Source: Nemopilema nomurai
Taxonomy: Eukaryota; Cnidaria; Scyphozoa; Rhizostomeae; Rhizostomatidae
Assembly (NCBI GenBank): GCA_003864495.1
Contig: ML133394.1
Location: 1,736,001 to 1,800,000 of the forward strand
Direction: 5' to 3'
DNA length: 64,000 nucleotides
The notes under the pieces were generated by a model. That model was not told the origin of the DNA. It was given only the letters and a program-made list of their open reading frames with translations, and did not search any database. Position numbers and translations under genes: made by a program. Positions 11,461 to 23,800 of this stretch are shown here, in pieces (the first letter of the stretch is position 1; each line of letters starts with the position of its first letter).

Positions 11461-13039
11461 GCACATAAAATGACTGAAGCAGTTAAAACCGATACTGATA
11501 CAGTTATTGTCTGCCTCAAAGGTATCCCAATCAGATGCCCTCTTCTGCTTGATGGTCTAGTATTCCAATGATGGGCAAAAGAAAGTTAAAGTGATACACG
11601 ACACTTTCACATATGTTGGAGATTTTACAGCTTTTACGAGAAATTCCCTCCCAGGTTTTCTGTGGTGCATACCAAACCTCATCAAACATCGGATTCATTT
11701 CTGCTATACAGGCATCGAAAGTAGATAGGCAGAAAATATTCTCTTGGTTGTTGCATACATTCCTTGAGCTTATTGACTCCAATCATGGTGATTTGTGCTG
11801 TTTTGTTTTCGTTTGGAGTGTCTTGTCAAGATGAACATGTTCAAGAAAACTCTTCGCCTGAAGTAGATATGGAGCTCAGTGGCGCTTCTAAGTGGGGGCT
11901 AGAATCTTTGTCGGCCCCTGCATTTGCGCCCCCCCCCCACCTTTCTAAGAAGATCTTGTTTTATTAGCTAGTGTTTCTGCCCATATGCTTAATACACAGC
12001 TTTCAATTAGATTTGATTTCATTATCAATTATTTAGGCACGGTGGCCACGTCAGTTAAAGGACTGATTTACAGTGGGCCGTGCAAATAAATACGAAACTG
12101 AATACGAAACTAATAAGAAAAGCATCCAAAGCATCAAAAAAAGCATCATATCACTCTAAAAAACTTATTCTACATGTAACATACATGCTGCATGAATCAC
12201 ATTCTAAATACACGTGTGTAAAAGTATCCGGAGGCTAATAAAGTCACAACGTGTGCGCTAAATTTGGATTTTACATCTAGCTAAGAAGCAAGAGCACTTG
12301 GCAAGAACAAGACCGTACCGAGAAAAAAATACAGTACTCGCTATGCAAGAAGGAAAGTTACAAATTTGTTTTCATTGCGTATGAATTTATAATTAGTGAA
12401 GTCAAATTTAAATTGGTAGAGCTTTCACTAGTAACCTATAGACAAACTTTTGCTTCGAGTTCTGCAGGGCCCTGACAATCTAGTACTTCTTCTATGCAAT
12501 TGATTTGAAATAATTTTCATAGAGCGTGAATAGAGGATCAGAGAATCTACTTGTCAGGAGTTAAAGTCAGAAATTGATATAAATAGCATACACTCGTAAC
12601 AAATTCCTGAATATTTTCCGACGCCCATGTTAACAATATCCCCTGTTCAAATTTTTCCTGTACCCGCTCCTGCATTGGGGTAGGGCTTTATTTTATAAAT
12701 ACATTGTGTCCACAAACTCCTATTCCAGGATTATCTGTGATGCCCCCCCCCCCAAGTTTTCTCAAGCTATAATCACCACTGTTGGAGCTTTGGAGCACTT
12801 TTCTTCCATTGCATTAGCCTGTGCATGTTCTGGCTTCTGCTCAGCTGAGTAAAGTCGGCCTAAATTTAAATCAGCAAGTCACTACACTTTGATTGGTTAT
12901 GCTCAGCAAAGTCTCATAAACCACTTAATAAATTGCCTTTTGGTAGCAGAGGCAGCGAGACAGCAGATACAGACTTTTAACCTTAAAATCTATCCGGTAA
13001 GAGGCAAAGAACTCAGACTTTCAACTGAACTGCACCTGG
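11461..13039. other. Unique spacer of the foldback element
   Basis: About 1.58 kb present once between the arms. It has a minus-strand 83-codon frame (11531-11782) and two poly-C tracts of 10-11 bases (about 11929-11938 and 12743-12753). The rest is AT-rich with no recognisable gene, and no transposase, reverse transcriptase or Rep/helicase motif was seen. It could be captured host DNA or the remnant of a coding core. Confidence 0.7.
11531..11782 (-). other. Short unidentified frame in the foldback spacer
   Basis: An 83-codon frame with a balanced, protein-like composition, including FCLSTFDACIAEMNPMFDEV, KTWEGISRKSCKIS and VVYHFNFLLPIIGILDHQ. It ends just after EEGI. I do not recognise it. 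It might be a fragment of a transposase or of a captured host exon, or chance. The apparent start may be internal to a longer, decayed frame; no continuation was traced. Confidence 0.25.
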
Positions 13040-14141
13040 CAAAGCTCAAGAAAACAAGATGCACGTGAGTTATTAATGCCTGGCAAGTTATCGGCTATGA
13101 AGCCAAACAACCCAGGGCTATTATAACCACCTCAAGGAGGTACCAGAATGCATCATCGCCCATCACGTCGATCAGAGTTTTGCTCGGACAAAACATGTGT
13201 ATTGACTGTTCTCCATTTATATTTTTCACGATTGAGACATCCTACGGTCTTTCTTTAATAGGTAACATCCATGTCCATGTCTATTCTCTGTGAATTTCCT
13301 GTTCTTATTCATATTTCCTATAAAATATGACTTCAATAGATTCAGCATGGCAATGAGAGTATCCGTCTTTCTGCGACCCTTTCGAACAACTACTTCCAGT
13401 TGCAAAAGTTTTTGTCATAGAATGCCTTCTCTGAAAAATGGACGCTAGAAGTCCCACATTTGATATGTCCCTGCAATAGAAACATGTAATTACACATTTT
13501 GGTTGCCCTTGTAAATTTCGCGAATGCCAAGGCTGCAAATTTATGAATCTTTTTATCTTTCTCACTGGATGTCGCTTGCTACAGTTATGGTAACTTTAAG
13601 CCTGCTTCTGTGGCTTCTTGAACTGCATCTTTTGTTGGTGCTACTTTGGAACTATCTGCACATTCTTCTTTGTATATGAAAAGGAACCTTCAACTGTTGG
13701 AAAACTTGAAGATTCCTCAACAATCTACCGTGTAATTTGATGACATAAAGATTTAATTAACAATGTTCTATCTATAAAGTTTGAAGAACTCCTTACCTTC
13801 AAGACAAAGTTTAATCCTCATCAGGGCTATATTTTGTAAAAAGGTAACTTATATTCCTTTAAAATCTTTAGAGCTTTAGAAGTGTAAATGAAAAATGAAA
13901 AAAATTTTTGGAGCTTCTCCTCTAAAGGAATCTCTAGCAGTTTACAGCAATAATGGATTGAGAGCGAAGAAAGAAAAAATAACGCTGGCAGCAAAGGCTG
14001 GAAGCGCTTAGATGAAGCCCTTCTGGCGCCCATTTTTCAAACTTTTGTGCCCCTTTGAAAGTATCTATTAAATATTTCTCTTGAAGAAAAAAAGGTCCTC
14101 CAGGACTTTCAGAGCACTTCTGGGAGCTTCTGCAAAAACAG
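13040..14141. repeat. Right-arm inner, non-tandem segment
   Basis: The reverse complement of 10342-11460 with scattered substitutions. It carries the mirrored 86-codon frame at 13305-13565 (-). The substitutions spread over the segment show that the arms have been separate long enough to diverge. Confidence 0.8.
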
Positions 14142-17100
14142 CCATGACATACTGACCCCTCAAACACGGATTTTCCGAAGAAAAAGCACTTCCCCAGTTG
14201 AACTGTCACCTATATTTTGTGCAGAGAGTATAAGTTTGGAAATTTCACTCAGCGGCCGTCTGCAAAGCTGGTTGGCGCAAGGCCACTCGTACGCCAACTG
14301 GCGCGGCCAACGCGGTCACTCACCGAAACTTCAACTTGATAAAAAACTTCTTCCTAACCGTAACCAACATGGTTTCATGAATTGGTTGAGTGACTAGCAC
14401 CTATCTCCTTCCATTCCAAACAGTTGTTTGTCAAGGAGACTTGATTTGTTGCATTTATTTCAAAATTCCGCTATTTTCTGGGAGCTTTCTCCATAAAGAG
14501 CCATGACATTCTGACCCCTGAAACACGGATTTTCCAAAGAAAAAGCACTTCCCCAGTTGAACTGTCACCTATATTTTGTGCAGAGAGTATAAGTTTGGAA
14601 ATTTCACTCAGCGGCCGTCTGCAAAGCTGGTTGGCGCAAGGCCACTCGTACGCCAACTGGCGCGGCCAACGCGGTCACTCACCGAAACTTCAACTTGATA
14701 AAAAACTTCTTCCTAACCGTAACCAACATGGTTTCATGAATTGGTTGAGTGACTAGCACCTATCTCCTTCCATTCCAAACAGTTGTTTGTCAAGGAGACT
14801 TGATTTGTTGCATTTATTTCAAAATTCCGCTATTTTCTGGGAGCTTTCTCCATAAAGAGCCATGACATTCTGACCCCTCAAACACGGATTTTCCGAAGAA
14901 AAAGCACTTCCCCAGTTGAACTGTCACCTATATTTTGTGCAGAGAGTATAAGTTTGGAAATTTCACTCAGCGGCCGTCTGCAAAGCTGGTTGGCGCAAGG
15001 CCACTCGTACGCCAACTGGCGCGGCCAACGCGGTCACTCACCGAAACTTCAACTTGATAAAAAACTTCTTCCTAACCGTAACCAACATGGTTTCATGAAT
15101 TGGTTGAGTGACTAGCACCTATCTCCTTCCATTCCAAACAGTTGTTTGTCAAGGAGACTTGATTTGTTGCATTTATTTCAAAATTCCGCTATTTTCTGGG
15201 AGCTTTCTCCATAAAGAGCCATGACATTCTGACCCCTCAAACACGGATTTTCCGAAGAAAAAGCACTTCCCCAGTTGAACTGTCACCTATATTTTGTGCA
15301 GAGAGTATAAGTTTGGAAATTTCACTCAGCGGCCGTCTGCAAAGCTGGTTGGCGCAAGGCCACTCGTACGCCAACTGGCGCGGCCAACGCGGTCACTCAC
15401 CGAAACTTCAACTTGATAAAAAACTTCTTCCTAACCGTAACCAACATGGTTTCATGAATTGGTTGAGTGACTAGCACCTATCTCCTTCCATTCCAAACAG
15501 TTGTTTGTCAAGGAGACTTGATTTGTTGCATTTATTTCAAAATTCCGCTATTTTCTGGGAGCTTTCTCCATAAAGAGCCATGACATTCTGACCCCTCAAA
15601 CACGGATTTTCCAAGAAAAAGCACTTCCCCAGTTGAACTGTCACCTATATTTTGTGCAGAGAGTATAAGTTTGGAAATTTCACTCAGCGGCCGTCTGCAA
15701 AGCTGGTTGGCGCAAGGCCACTCGTACGCCAACTGGCGCGGCCAACGCGGTCACTCACCGAAACTTCAACTTGATAAAAAACTTCTTCCTAACCGTAACC
15801 AACATGGTTTCATGAATTGGTTGAGTGACTAGCACCTATCTCCTTCCATTCCAAACAGTTGTTCGTCAAGGAGACTTGATTTGTTGCATTTATTTCAAAA
15901 TTCCGCTATTTTCTGGGAGCTTTCTCCATAAAGAGCCATGACATTCTGACCCCTCAAACACGGATTTTCCGAAGAAAAAGCACTTCCCCAGTTGAACTGT
16001 CACCTATATTTTGTGCAGAGAGTATAAGTTTGGAAATTTCACTCAGCGGCCGTCTGCAAAGCTGGTTGGCGCAAGGCCACTCGTACGCCAACTGGCGCGG
16101 CCAACGCGGTCACTCACCGAAACTTCAACTTGATAAAAAACTTCTTCCTAACCGTAACCAACATGGTTTCATGAATTGGTTGAGTTACTAGCACCTATCT
16201 CCTTCCATTCCAAACAGTTGTTTGTCAAGGAGACTTGATTTGTTGCATTTATTTCAAAATTCCGCTATTTTCTGGGAGCTTTCTCCATAAAGAGCCATGA
16301 CATTCTGACCCCTCAAACACGGATTTTCCGAAGAAAAAGCACTTCCCCAGTTGAACTGTCACCTATATTTTGTGCAGAGAGTATAAGTTTGGAAATTTCA
16401 CTCAGCGGCCGTCTGCAAAGCTGGTTGGCGCAAGGCCACTCGTACGCCAACTGGCGCGGCCAACGCGGTCACTCACCGAAACTTCAACTTGATAAAAAAC
16501 TTCTTCCTAACCGTAACCAACATGGTTTCATGAATTGGTTGAGTTACTAGCACCTATCTCCTTCCATTCCAAACAGTTGTTTGTCAAGGAGACTTGATTT
16601 GTTGCATTTATTTCAAAATTCCGCTATTTTCTGGGGAGCTTTCTCCATAAAGAGCCATGACATTCTGACCCCTCAAACACGGATTTTCCGAAGAAAAAGC
16701 ACTTCCCCAGTTGAACTGTCACCTATATTTTGTGCAGAGAGTATAAGTTTGGAAATTTCACTCAGCGGCCGTCTGCAAAGCTGGTTGGCGCAAGGCCACT
16801 CGTACGCCAACTGGCGCGGCCAACGCGGTCACTCACCGAAACTTCAACTTGATAAAAAACTTCTTCCTAACCGTAACCAACATGGTTTCATGAATTGGTT
16901 GAGTTACTAGCACCTATCTCCTTCCATTCCAAACAGTTGTTTGTCAAGGAGACTTGATTTGTTGCATTTATTTCAAAATTCCGCTATTTTCTGGGAGCTT
17001 TCTCCATAAAGAGCCATGACATTCTGACCCCTCAAACACGGATTTTCCGAAGAAAAAGCACTTCCCCAGTTGAACTTTCACCTATATTTTGTGCAGAGAG

Positions 17101-17213
17101 TATAAGTTTGGAAATTTCACTCAGCGGCCGTCTGCAAAGCTGGTTGGCGCAAGGCCACTCGTACGCCAACTGGCGCGGCCAACGCGGTCACTCACCGAAA
17201 CTTCAACATGAAA
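14142..17213 (-). repeat. Right-arm tandem array, nine ~359-bp units
   Basis: Mirror of the left array; the unit edge CCGAAACTTCAACTTGAT recurs near 14323, 14682, 15041, 15400, 15758, 16118, 16478, 16838 and 17198. Most units here read CCGAAGAAAAAGC and GTTGTTTGTC, where most left-arm units read the complements of CCAAAG and GTTGTTCGTC. Arm-specific variants have therefore spread within the array. Confidence 0.95.
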
Positions 17214-17715
17214 AAATTTAACTTCTCCCCCGCCCACTACACTACATGCTAATATTTTCTGTAGAATCAGTAGTTTTGTTTCTTTAGCTTTTTAGGTTTG
17301 TAAATTTTACTTGGAAATTAGAGTTTCTTTATCCAAAGAGTTGTGGCCGTTTGACCAGTTTTTGGAGAGCTACCTCAGACATATGACACTGGGGAACTCT
17401 TCAGAGATGAAAACTCTCTCTTCGTTAGGACAACTCTTTCTCATCCTGAATTTCGCTTCTTTCTCCACTATACGCAAAGGATTTCCCTTGCTTTCGCCAT
17501 TTCTAGGTCACTTTTAGTCTTCTGTTTAATTTTAGATGATTTAACGGTTGATTTTGCATGTTTACGAATTTACGGTACACTGTAACTTTTGATTTAATGG
17601 GTTGTTTTAACGTTATTTGTGCCCAAAATTGACAGAAACACGTAAAATTAGCCATAGCATGGTTATCTTACTCAATTATCGGCATTCGCGGCATAAATAA
17701 CGAGCTAGAAGGGAT

Positions 17716-17770
17716 TCCGCTATTTTCTGGGATTCCGCTATTTTATGGGTCCGCTATTTTCTGGGGCTCC
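17716..17770. repeat. Right terminal motif cluster of the foldback
   Basis: Three copies of TCCGCTATTTTCTG (complement of the left motif) at 17716-17729, 17734-17747 (with the same single variant) and 17750-17763. They mirror the left cluster in order and spacing (18 then 16 bp), followed by GGGGCTCC at the edge. Confidence 0.7.
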
Positions 17771-17785
17771 GCGCCATTATGGTTG

Positions 17786-17793
17786 ACGAAAAT
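17786..17793 (+). repeat. Possible right target-site duplication of the foldback element
   Basis: Second copy of ACGAAAAT, 15 bp outside the right edge of the strong inverted repeat, in the same orientation and at the same distance as the left copy. Confidence 0.4.
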
Positions 17794-17825
17794 ACGAAGC
17801 TTCGTCGGAACCGTTGCAAGTCAAG

Positions 17826-20800
17826 ATGAGCTCTCCTTTGTCAAGTCTTAATAAAAACAAGAAAACGCCGCTCTTACCAGGGTAACTTATATACTATATT
17901 ATTAATACTGCTTGTATCTGTTGATTTAATCGCCTGCAATTAAAGTTTACCAAGACCTGTAGTGGCACGTTATCAATAGTCTTTCTTCTACAGCGTAAAC
18001 GTAAATAGAGATTTATTCGTTGCAATCATTTCATACTATTTTTGCTGAAGAGAGTTATTTATATCGATAGAGCTTTGCCTTTTTTCATTACTTGTTACTA
18101 AGATACTTTACTCTACTGTGAACATAACGAGCCTGTGCCGTCATCATGCGCAAAAGATTTTTAGATTTTACTCACTGAAACGAAACGTGTACAGTAATCA
18201 TTTTCAGAACAACGAAGATTGCTAAGCTTGCTAAGTTGTGCCATATATCGTTTGCAGTCGCATAAAACTGAGCTTAGAAGTTTTCTTAAAAACCACTTTA
18301 GGTATGTTGGAGAAGGCATGGAATTATATTACCTCATTGGCATTGAATATAGAGCAGGCAGGTACCTGCTGCAAATGCAAAGAATGTATCTTGCTTACAC
18401 CAAATATTGTCAAGCCATGAAACTTTTGAACTATGGGCCCTTTCATTTTTAAAGGAAACAACTTACAGATGGAAAATTAGACCTAACAAATTTTCTTCAC
18501 CTTGCTTTCTGTGAATAGCTTTCTGTGAAATACATGGCATCTTTTAGCCATCATTTATTTTGCAGCTTGTGTTAATGTCCACATTAGAACATGGCTCAAG
18601 TGAAGTTCAAAATGGAGCAAATTAGATTGTTTGAACTGTGAAATTGCTCACATTGATTTGATTGCATTGTCAGTCATTCTTCTGAATTCTAATAAGAGTT
18701 CTTATGTTATCCATTAAAAACCAATCATCAACTCTGAAGATTTTTGCTTATGTTGCTTTTTGCTCTACTGTATTAATTTTTTGTTGCAGGAGAAGGGCTG
18801 CACCTTTCAAAAGGCAAGATAACACTGGTAAGTTTTTGGGATGTTAATGCTGTTTTTTAAGTACCTACAGGTCTAAGCAAATTTTCTCCACACATGTCTT
18901 GCAGCATGTAGAACATAATCTACCAATTTTTTTAAATGCACATATCTGGATAAAATTGCTGTTTTTTCTGAGTATATTCTTTCTAAATGCTCTTTATCTC
19001 AATTTTCGTTCAATCTTTCAAATTATAATATGCATCATGTAGCCATTGCTACCAAGTTTCATGGTATTCTTGATGGAAGATTCATTTGTCATTTCATTCA
19101 AAAATACCTGTATTTATTCCTGGTTTTGGTAGTCATAGTTTATGGTTCTGAGCAGTGAAGTTGAAGTTTACAGTTATTTTTGTCTCTTACAGATTTGGTT
19201 ATTGATGAGCAGCTTAGCCTTCACAGAAATGAATTCACCAACAAACCCATTATTCATAGGCAATCAAAGTCCCCCTATAAGAATCCTGTTTCAGGTCAGT
19301 GATATCTCAATCAAAATCACATTTAGATCATGTTGAATGCAGCCTTTCAAAAAATTTATGTTCTTCTCTCCCAATGCTGTAATTGCAAGTTCTTGCATAG
19401 CAGATAAACCAGCTATTTGCTTATTTGTATCTACTGTAATGCCTCTAGAGTTGTTTTATTCCATTTCTCTTTATCATAAAAATCAGTTCAAGTATTATGT
19501 TTTTCAAGCATCAATTTAACACTTACTCACTTTACCCACTTGCAAACCATGTACATAGCCTTGAATGCATGTAAGAATAAGATTATATTTTGTAAAGAAT
19601 TTCAAGGCATGCTTTTGATTATTTAAGTTTATATTTGTTTTGCTGTACAAAACTTCACAATAGCCAACTCTTTATATTTGTTCTCAACATCAGAAAAAGT
19701 GATCACATTGTTTTTGCTTCAGTCATAATGATAATTATATAATCTTGCAATTGACTTTGTACCAATGTACCAATATCTCTCCTGTTTTAACTTGGCCCAA
19801 GTATTTCTACCACCATTAAACAAATCAACTGAAAAAGGCAAAATGGAAAAAGGAACATTTCAAAATCATTATTGAAGCAGAGATTGACCTGTACCAAGTT
19901 TACTAAGCAACTTAACATTGAAAATCCACATTTGGGGGCTTCCACACATATCACAGGCTGATGCTGCAAATGAGCTATGGTGAAATGAAAATGTATTAAC
20001 ATATTGAAATGAGTTCAGACTTCAGTTAATGCATTCAGAACCTGAAATCTGTAATTTGTTGGAGTTTCTTCCTCTAAATATGCCAGTACATCAATGCTAT
20101 ATTCAATAACTTCAGGTCCAAGTGATCAAGATTTGCTTTCATCAATGATGCAAAGATTGGCAAAAGCAGAGCAAAACCTGAAATTTTCCCAAGATTCAAA
20201 TAAAGAAAAGGTATGTAATTGAGTATTTGGCTAACTGTATACTAAGACATACCAGTCAATAGCTATTAAAAGTCAGTTCAAAGTCCAGAAATGTTCTTAA
20301 AAGTTCTTCTTGACAAAATTAAGTCCATTGTCGAATTATCAGAACATGACTGTTGAAGTTCTACATTTCATGTTATTATTTGACAAAAATTCATGATGGG
20401 GCAATTTCGTAGTCTGCTGAGTGAAAATTCAGCATTCTTTTTCCTGCACCATACAGCAATTCAATACTGGTGTTGAAAGCTAAACTGTCCTCATGAAAAA
20501 AACTTTGCTGCTGTATGTTGCATGAACAGTGTTTCTTACCACTTACAAGTTCATTTATTCATTGGAACGTCATTGTAAGAAGTTCTTTATTCAAGTAAAA
20601 AGGATTTAAACCACTTGAAGCACCTATGTAATAATTTATACCAGCACTTAAGAATTATCCCAACTACAGGCCAGTTTGGAATTCCAGAATTGTTCTTTGT
20701 GTAGGAGAAAAGAATAAAGATCTTAGAAGAAAAATGTAAAATAATGGAAAAAGCAAGAGGTGGGAAATTTATTTACATCTTATTTTCAATTCGTTCTTAT

Positions 20801-23800
20801 ATAATTTTGATAGATGAAGACAATTTAAATTTAAACGCAAAGTTTAACATCTCTGTGGAAGTTGTGAACTTTTTAACTCTTTAAGAAGGTTATCATTCTA
20901 AAAAGTGTTTTGACTTAATGGATTATCAATTTTCTGGTTTTTATGTATGGATTATTATATAATAGCATTGATAATTATGACTTTGATTATAGTATTCCTA
21001 TTGTTACTATTGCAATCATGATAATTCTACATGGTCATTTAAGAGACCCCTTGGGGCTCTACAAAACTTTAATATACCTCATGATGAAATACAAGGACTG
21101 ATCTGCAAATAAATGAAACAAGAGTTCAAATACTGCTGTCAAAAAGCACATCTTTGATTTTTGTCCTCCTTCTTTGTAACATAATCAACAACCATAATTT
21201 ATCCACAGTATACTTGACTCATACCACTACGACCGTCTTTTATAAAAAAACCTGACGGGATTACGTCAAACGTAGTCTGCAAAGTAATGTTTCGAATCTT
21301 CCACAAAAAGTTTTTTATCATTATCTCAAATGATTTATGATTCCATTTTGGATTCTCACGTTCAAAGAGCCACCTCAAAGCTTTCTTCAACTATTAGACA
21401 AACAGAAAACTCTACCTCTCCTTCATCCTCTCGATAATAATGAGGCACTAAAGCTGTCTGATAATATAAGTCTGATCACAATGCCACAAACTGGCATCAG
21501 GTAGATCACTCTCTCAAACTGTTGATTTTGTCGAATGCACAAACAAATCTCCCTTGTAGTGTATTCAATTTTGTATTAAGATGTGTCAATAACACCCGTC
21601 TCGCAAAAACCCACTTAAGTTGAACACGAATCAAAAGTCTGCTTGTATGGTTGTTCTTCTTCCTGGAACTTTGCTCCATACTGTTTCCAATTGTATAGTA
21701 AACCTGGACCAATACTTTTGAACATGAGGCATCAACTCTTTGCTAAACTTTCTAGTCCTTAAAGTCTATGAAACATGCTACTTTAAAGCCAGATAAACTT
21801 CTTAAGATCGGAGACAAATATCTGTCTAAATGTGTTGAAGCCAACCATAAGATTCGGAATCAATATAATTTGTAGCACAGAACGGAAATGCTATAAATTT
21901 ACTCTTCTTGTCGAAAATCTAAAGCATAGGTTGAAATCAAAAAAACTTCTCAAACTTTCCATAATTTCCATTTTTTGCAATTATGCACAAGTCTTATTAA
22001 ACCTTTCTTGAAATGTACTAAACATTTGTTTGTGTGATTACGTCGCTAAACATTCCATAATTTTTTCGCACCACTCGGTGTATTTTCTGCTGCAGAAATA
22101 CGCTAGGTAGAAATGAAGCTTTTTCCTTTTCCCAAAAATATTTATATTATCTTTCCTTGTTATTTATCTTCATACTATCATGTTTGCCGATTCAAAATTA
22201 CATTGTACCAGTGTGGTTTGTAATTGTAGTTTATTTTGGATTGAAAATGAAACGTTTTCCATTATTAGTGTCGTACTGTTGATTTCTCAATATAATGTTT
22301 AACACACGACCATCCGTAGAGTGAGTTGCACAGAAAAGGTTTTATTGATCAAAATTTTCTATTGGATCTTTCATGATTGAATTCAGCAGTAGATGCTTCC
22401 TAGCTGTGTGACATATCACGAGGAAACAAATATCACATTGGACTCTTTCAATCGTGGTGCTTCCGTATATCATTATGATACAAATTGTGTCTTTTAAGTA
22501 ATTTGGTAATTCTTCATGTATTGCGAAAGTAGGGCATTCTAAGTTCGTGTTACATTTTCTTTTTAAAAGATATCAACTCTAATTTTTAGGTTATGGTAAT
22601 AACCAAATATCTGACTTGGAAAGGAAATGCCAAAAACTTCAGGGACAATTACACTCAATGGAGGTTTGCCATAAATTGGTTTTCATTATCAATAACTATC
22701 ATTGATTGGCATTTGTTTGCATACCGCTGATGAAGACAGGCTACAGTTACGGCCAAATGTTTATCAAATGATTTTTACAGTACTGAATATCTTAACAATA
22801 ACGAGAAACATTTCGTGGTACATCACTATTGCGACAAAATAGCGGCAATCGTTACCCAATATCTCTTCATTTGTAAAATATATTTTGTGTTATTCAAACA
22901 TTCATAGAAATTCTTAGAAGATTATGGTATGGTTTGGGTTGGTGATGAGGACAACAGTGATGAAGAGCAACCATTCAGAGTAGAGTGAACAACTATGATG
23001 AGTTGCTGCTAAATCAAGAGGAAGAAGTTCAAAGTGGGCGCGGTTCACTTTGGCATCCAGGTTAGCACTGTCCTTTCAATACGTGTTCTGAAGTAGCTCT
23101 GAAGGAGTTTTTATCCTTCCATCAATTTTTTCGTTTTCGCTCGTGTATTTGTCTTTTTCTCTTCTACTTTATTTCGTCCTTTTTTCTCTTCTCCTTTTCA
23201 TCTCTTTCTCTTCTCAATTTATTCTCCTTTCTGTTCTTGTTTTTGTTCTCTTTTTCGTCTCTAGTTGCCTTCATCCCAAGCGATCCTTACGTCACTTATC
23301 TTCCCAAGCATGTGAATTTTCCTTCTCTAACTGGTACCTTTCTTCTATACTTCTTTCACTTCAACTCTGCCTTGGTTACTCTCTTGCACAGTGCTCCTGT
23401 AAAAATCCATCCTCGTCGATCTATTATAATCCATCAGAGAGTCGCGGATAACCGAAACGTGTAATCACGATAGAAACCTGCTAAACAAATCCCAATACCT
23501 AAAATTGCGGCAAACATTTTGATACAAGTGCTAGAAAATTTGATACTCTTGTTTCACCACAAATCGCTCTTTACGTTGATCTGGTTTTCAAATCAACTTT
23601 AATTTCTTGCAATGTTTAAGCGCATTTATTCAACGAAAAATCATCATATTAAAGATTTATTGAAAGCTTCATTAGTACATGTAAAAATATTTTGTGTAAG
23701 GTTCTTAATTGTTAGCAATTTCCTGACCTTTTCGTTGTATCATTCTTTAAAATGTATATTGAAAGGGGTAATAATTGCATTTACATTATTAAATTTTTAT

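Larger units (their letters stand above)
6701..17785. mobile_element. 11-kb foldback (long inverted repeat) transposable element
   Basis: The sequence from about 6716 to 11460 reappears, reverse-complemented and nearly base for base, from about 17770 down to 13040. This gives two arms of ~4.7 kb around a ~1.58-kb unique spacer. Each arm has, from outside in: a terminal cluster of a CAGAAAATAGCGGA motif; ~500 bp of unique arm sequence; nine tandem ~359-bp units; and ~1.1 kb of non-tandem arm. Long terminal inverted repeats carrying internal tandem repeats are the hallmark of foldback elements such as Drosophila FB and sea urchin TU. No recognisable transposase was found, so it is probably non-autonomous. 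The arms differ at scattered bases and small indels and the spacer is unique, which argues against a read-palindrome artefact. Confidence 0.85.

Noticed and set aside
6969..17517. A 68-codon frame (EIRVSLSKELWPFDQF...) present in both outer arms at 6969-7175 and 17311-17517
   Set aside because: Identical because it lies in the inverted repeat; there is no independent sign of coding and no known similarity.
6716..17770. The palindrome as a long-read hairpin artefact
   Set aside because: The arms carry many different substitutions and indels and enclose a unique 1.6-kb spacer, and the two flanks hold different genes. A read artefact would give near-perfect mirroring through the flanks.
18219..18452. 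Plus-strand 77-codon frame between the first two UBXN11 exons
   Set aside because: It lies in the intron, has no acceptor/donor pair in phase, and UBXN11 reads through correctly without it.
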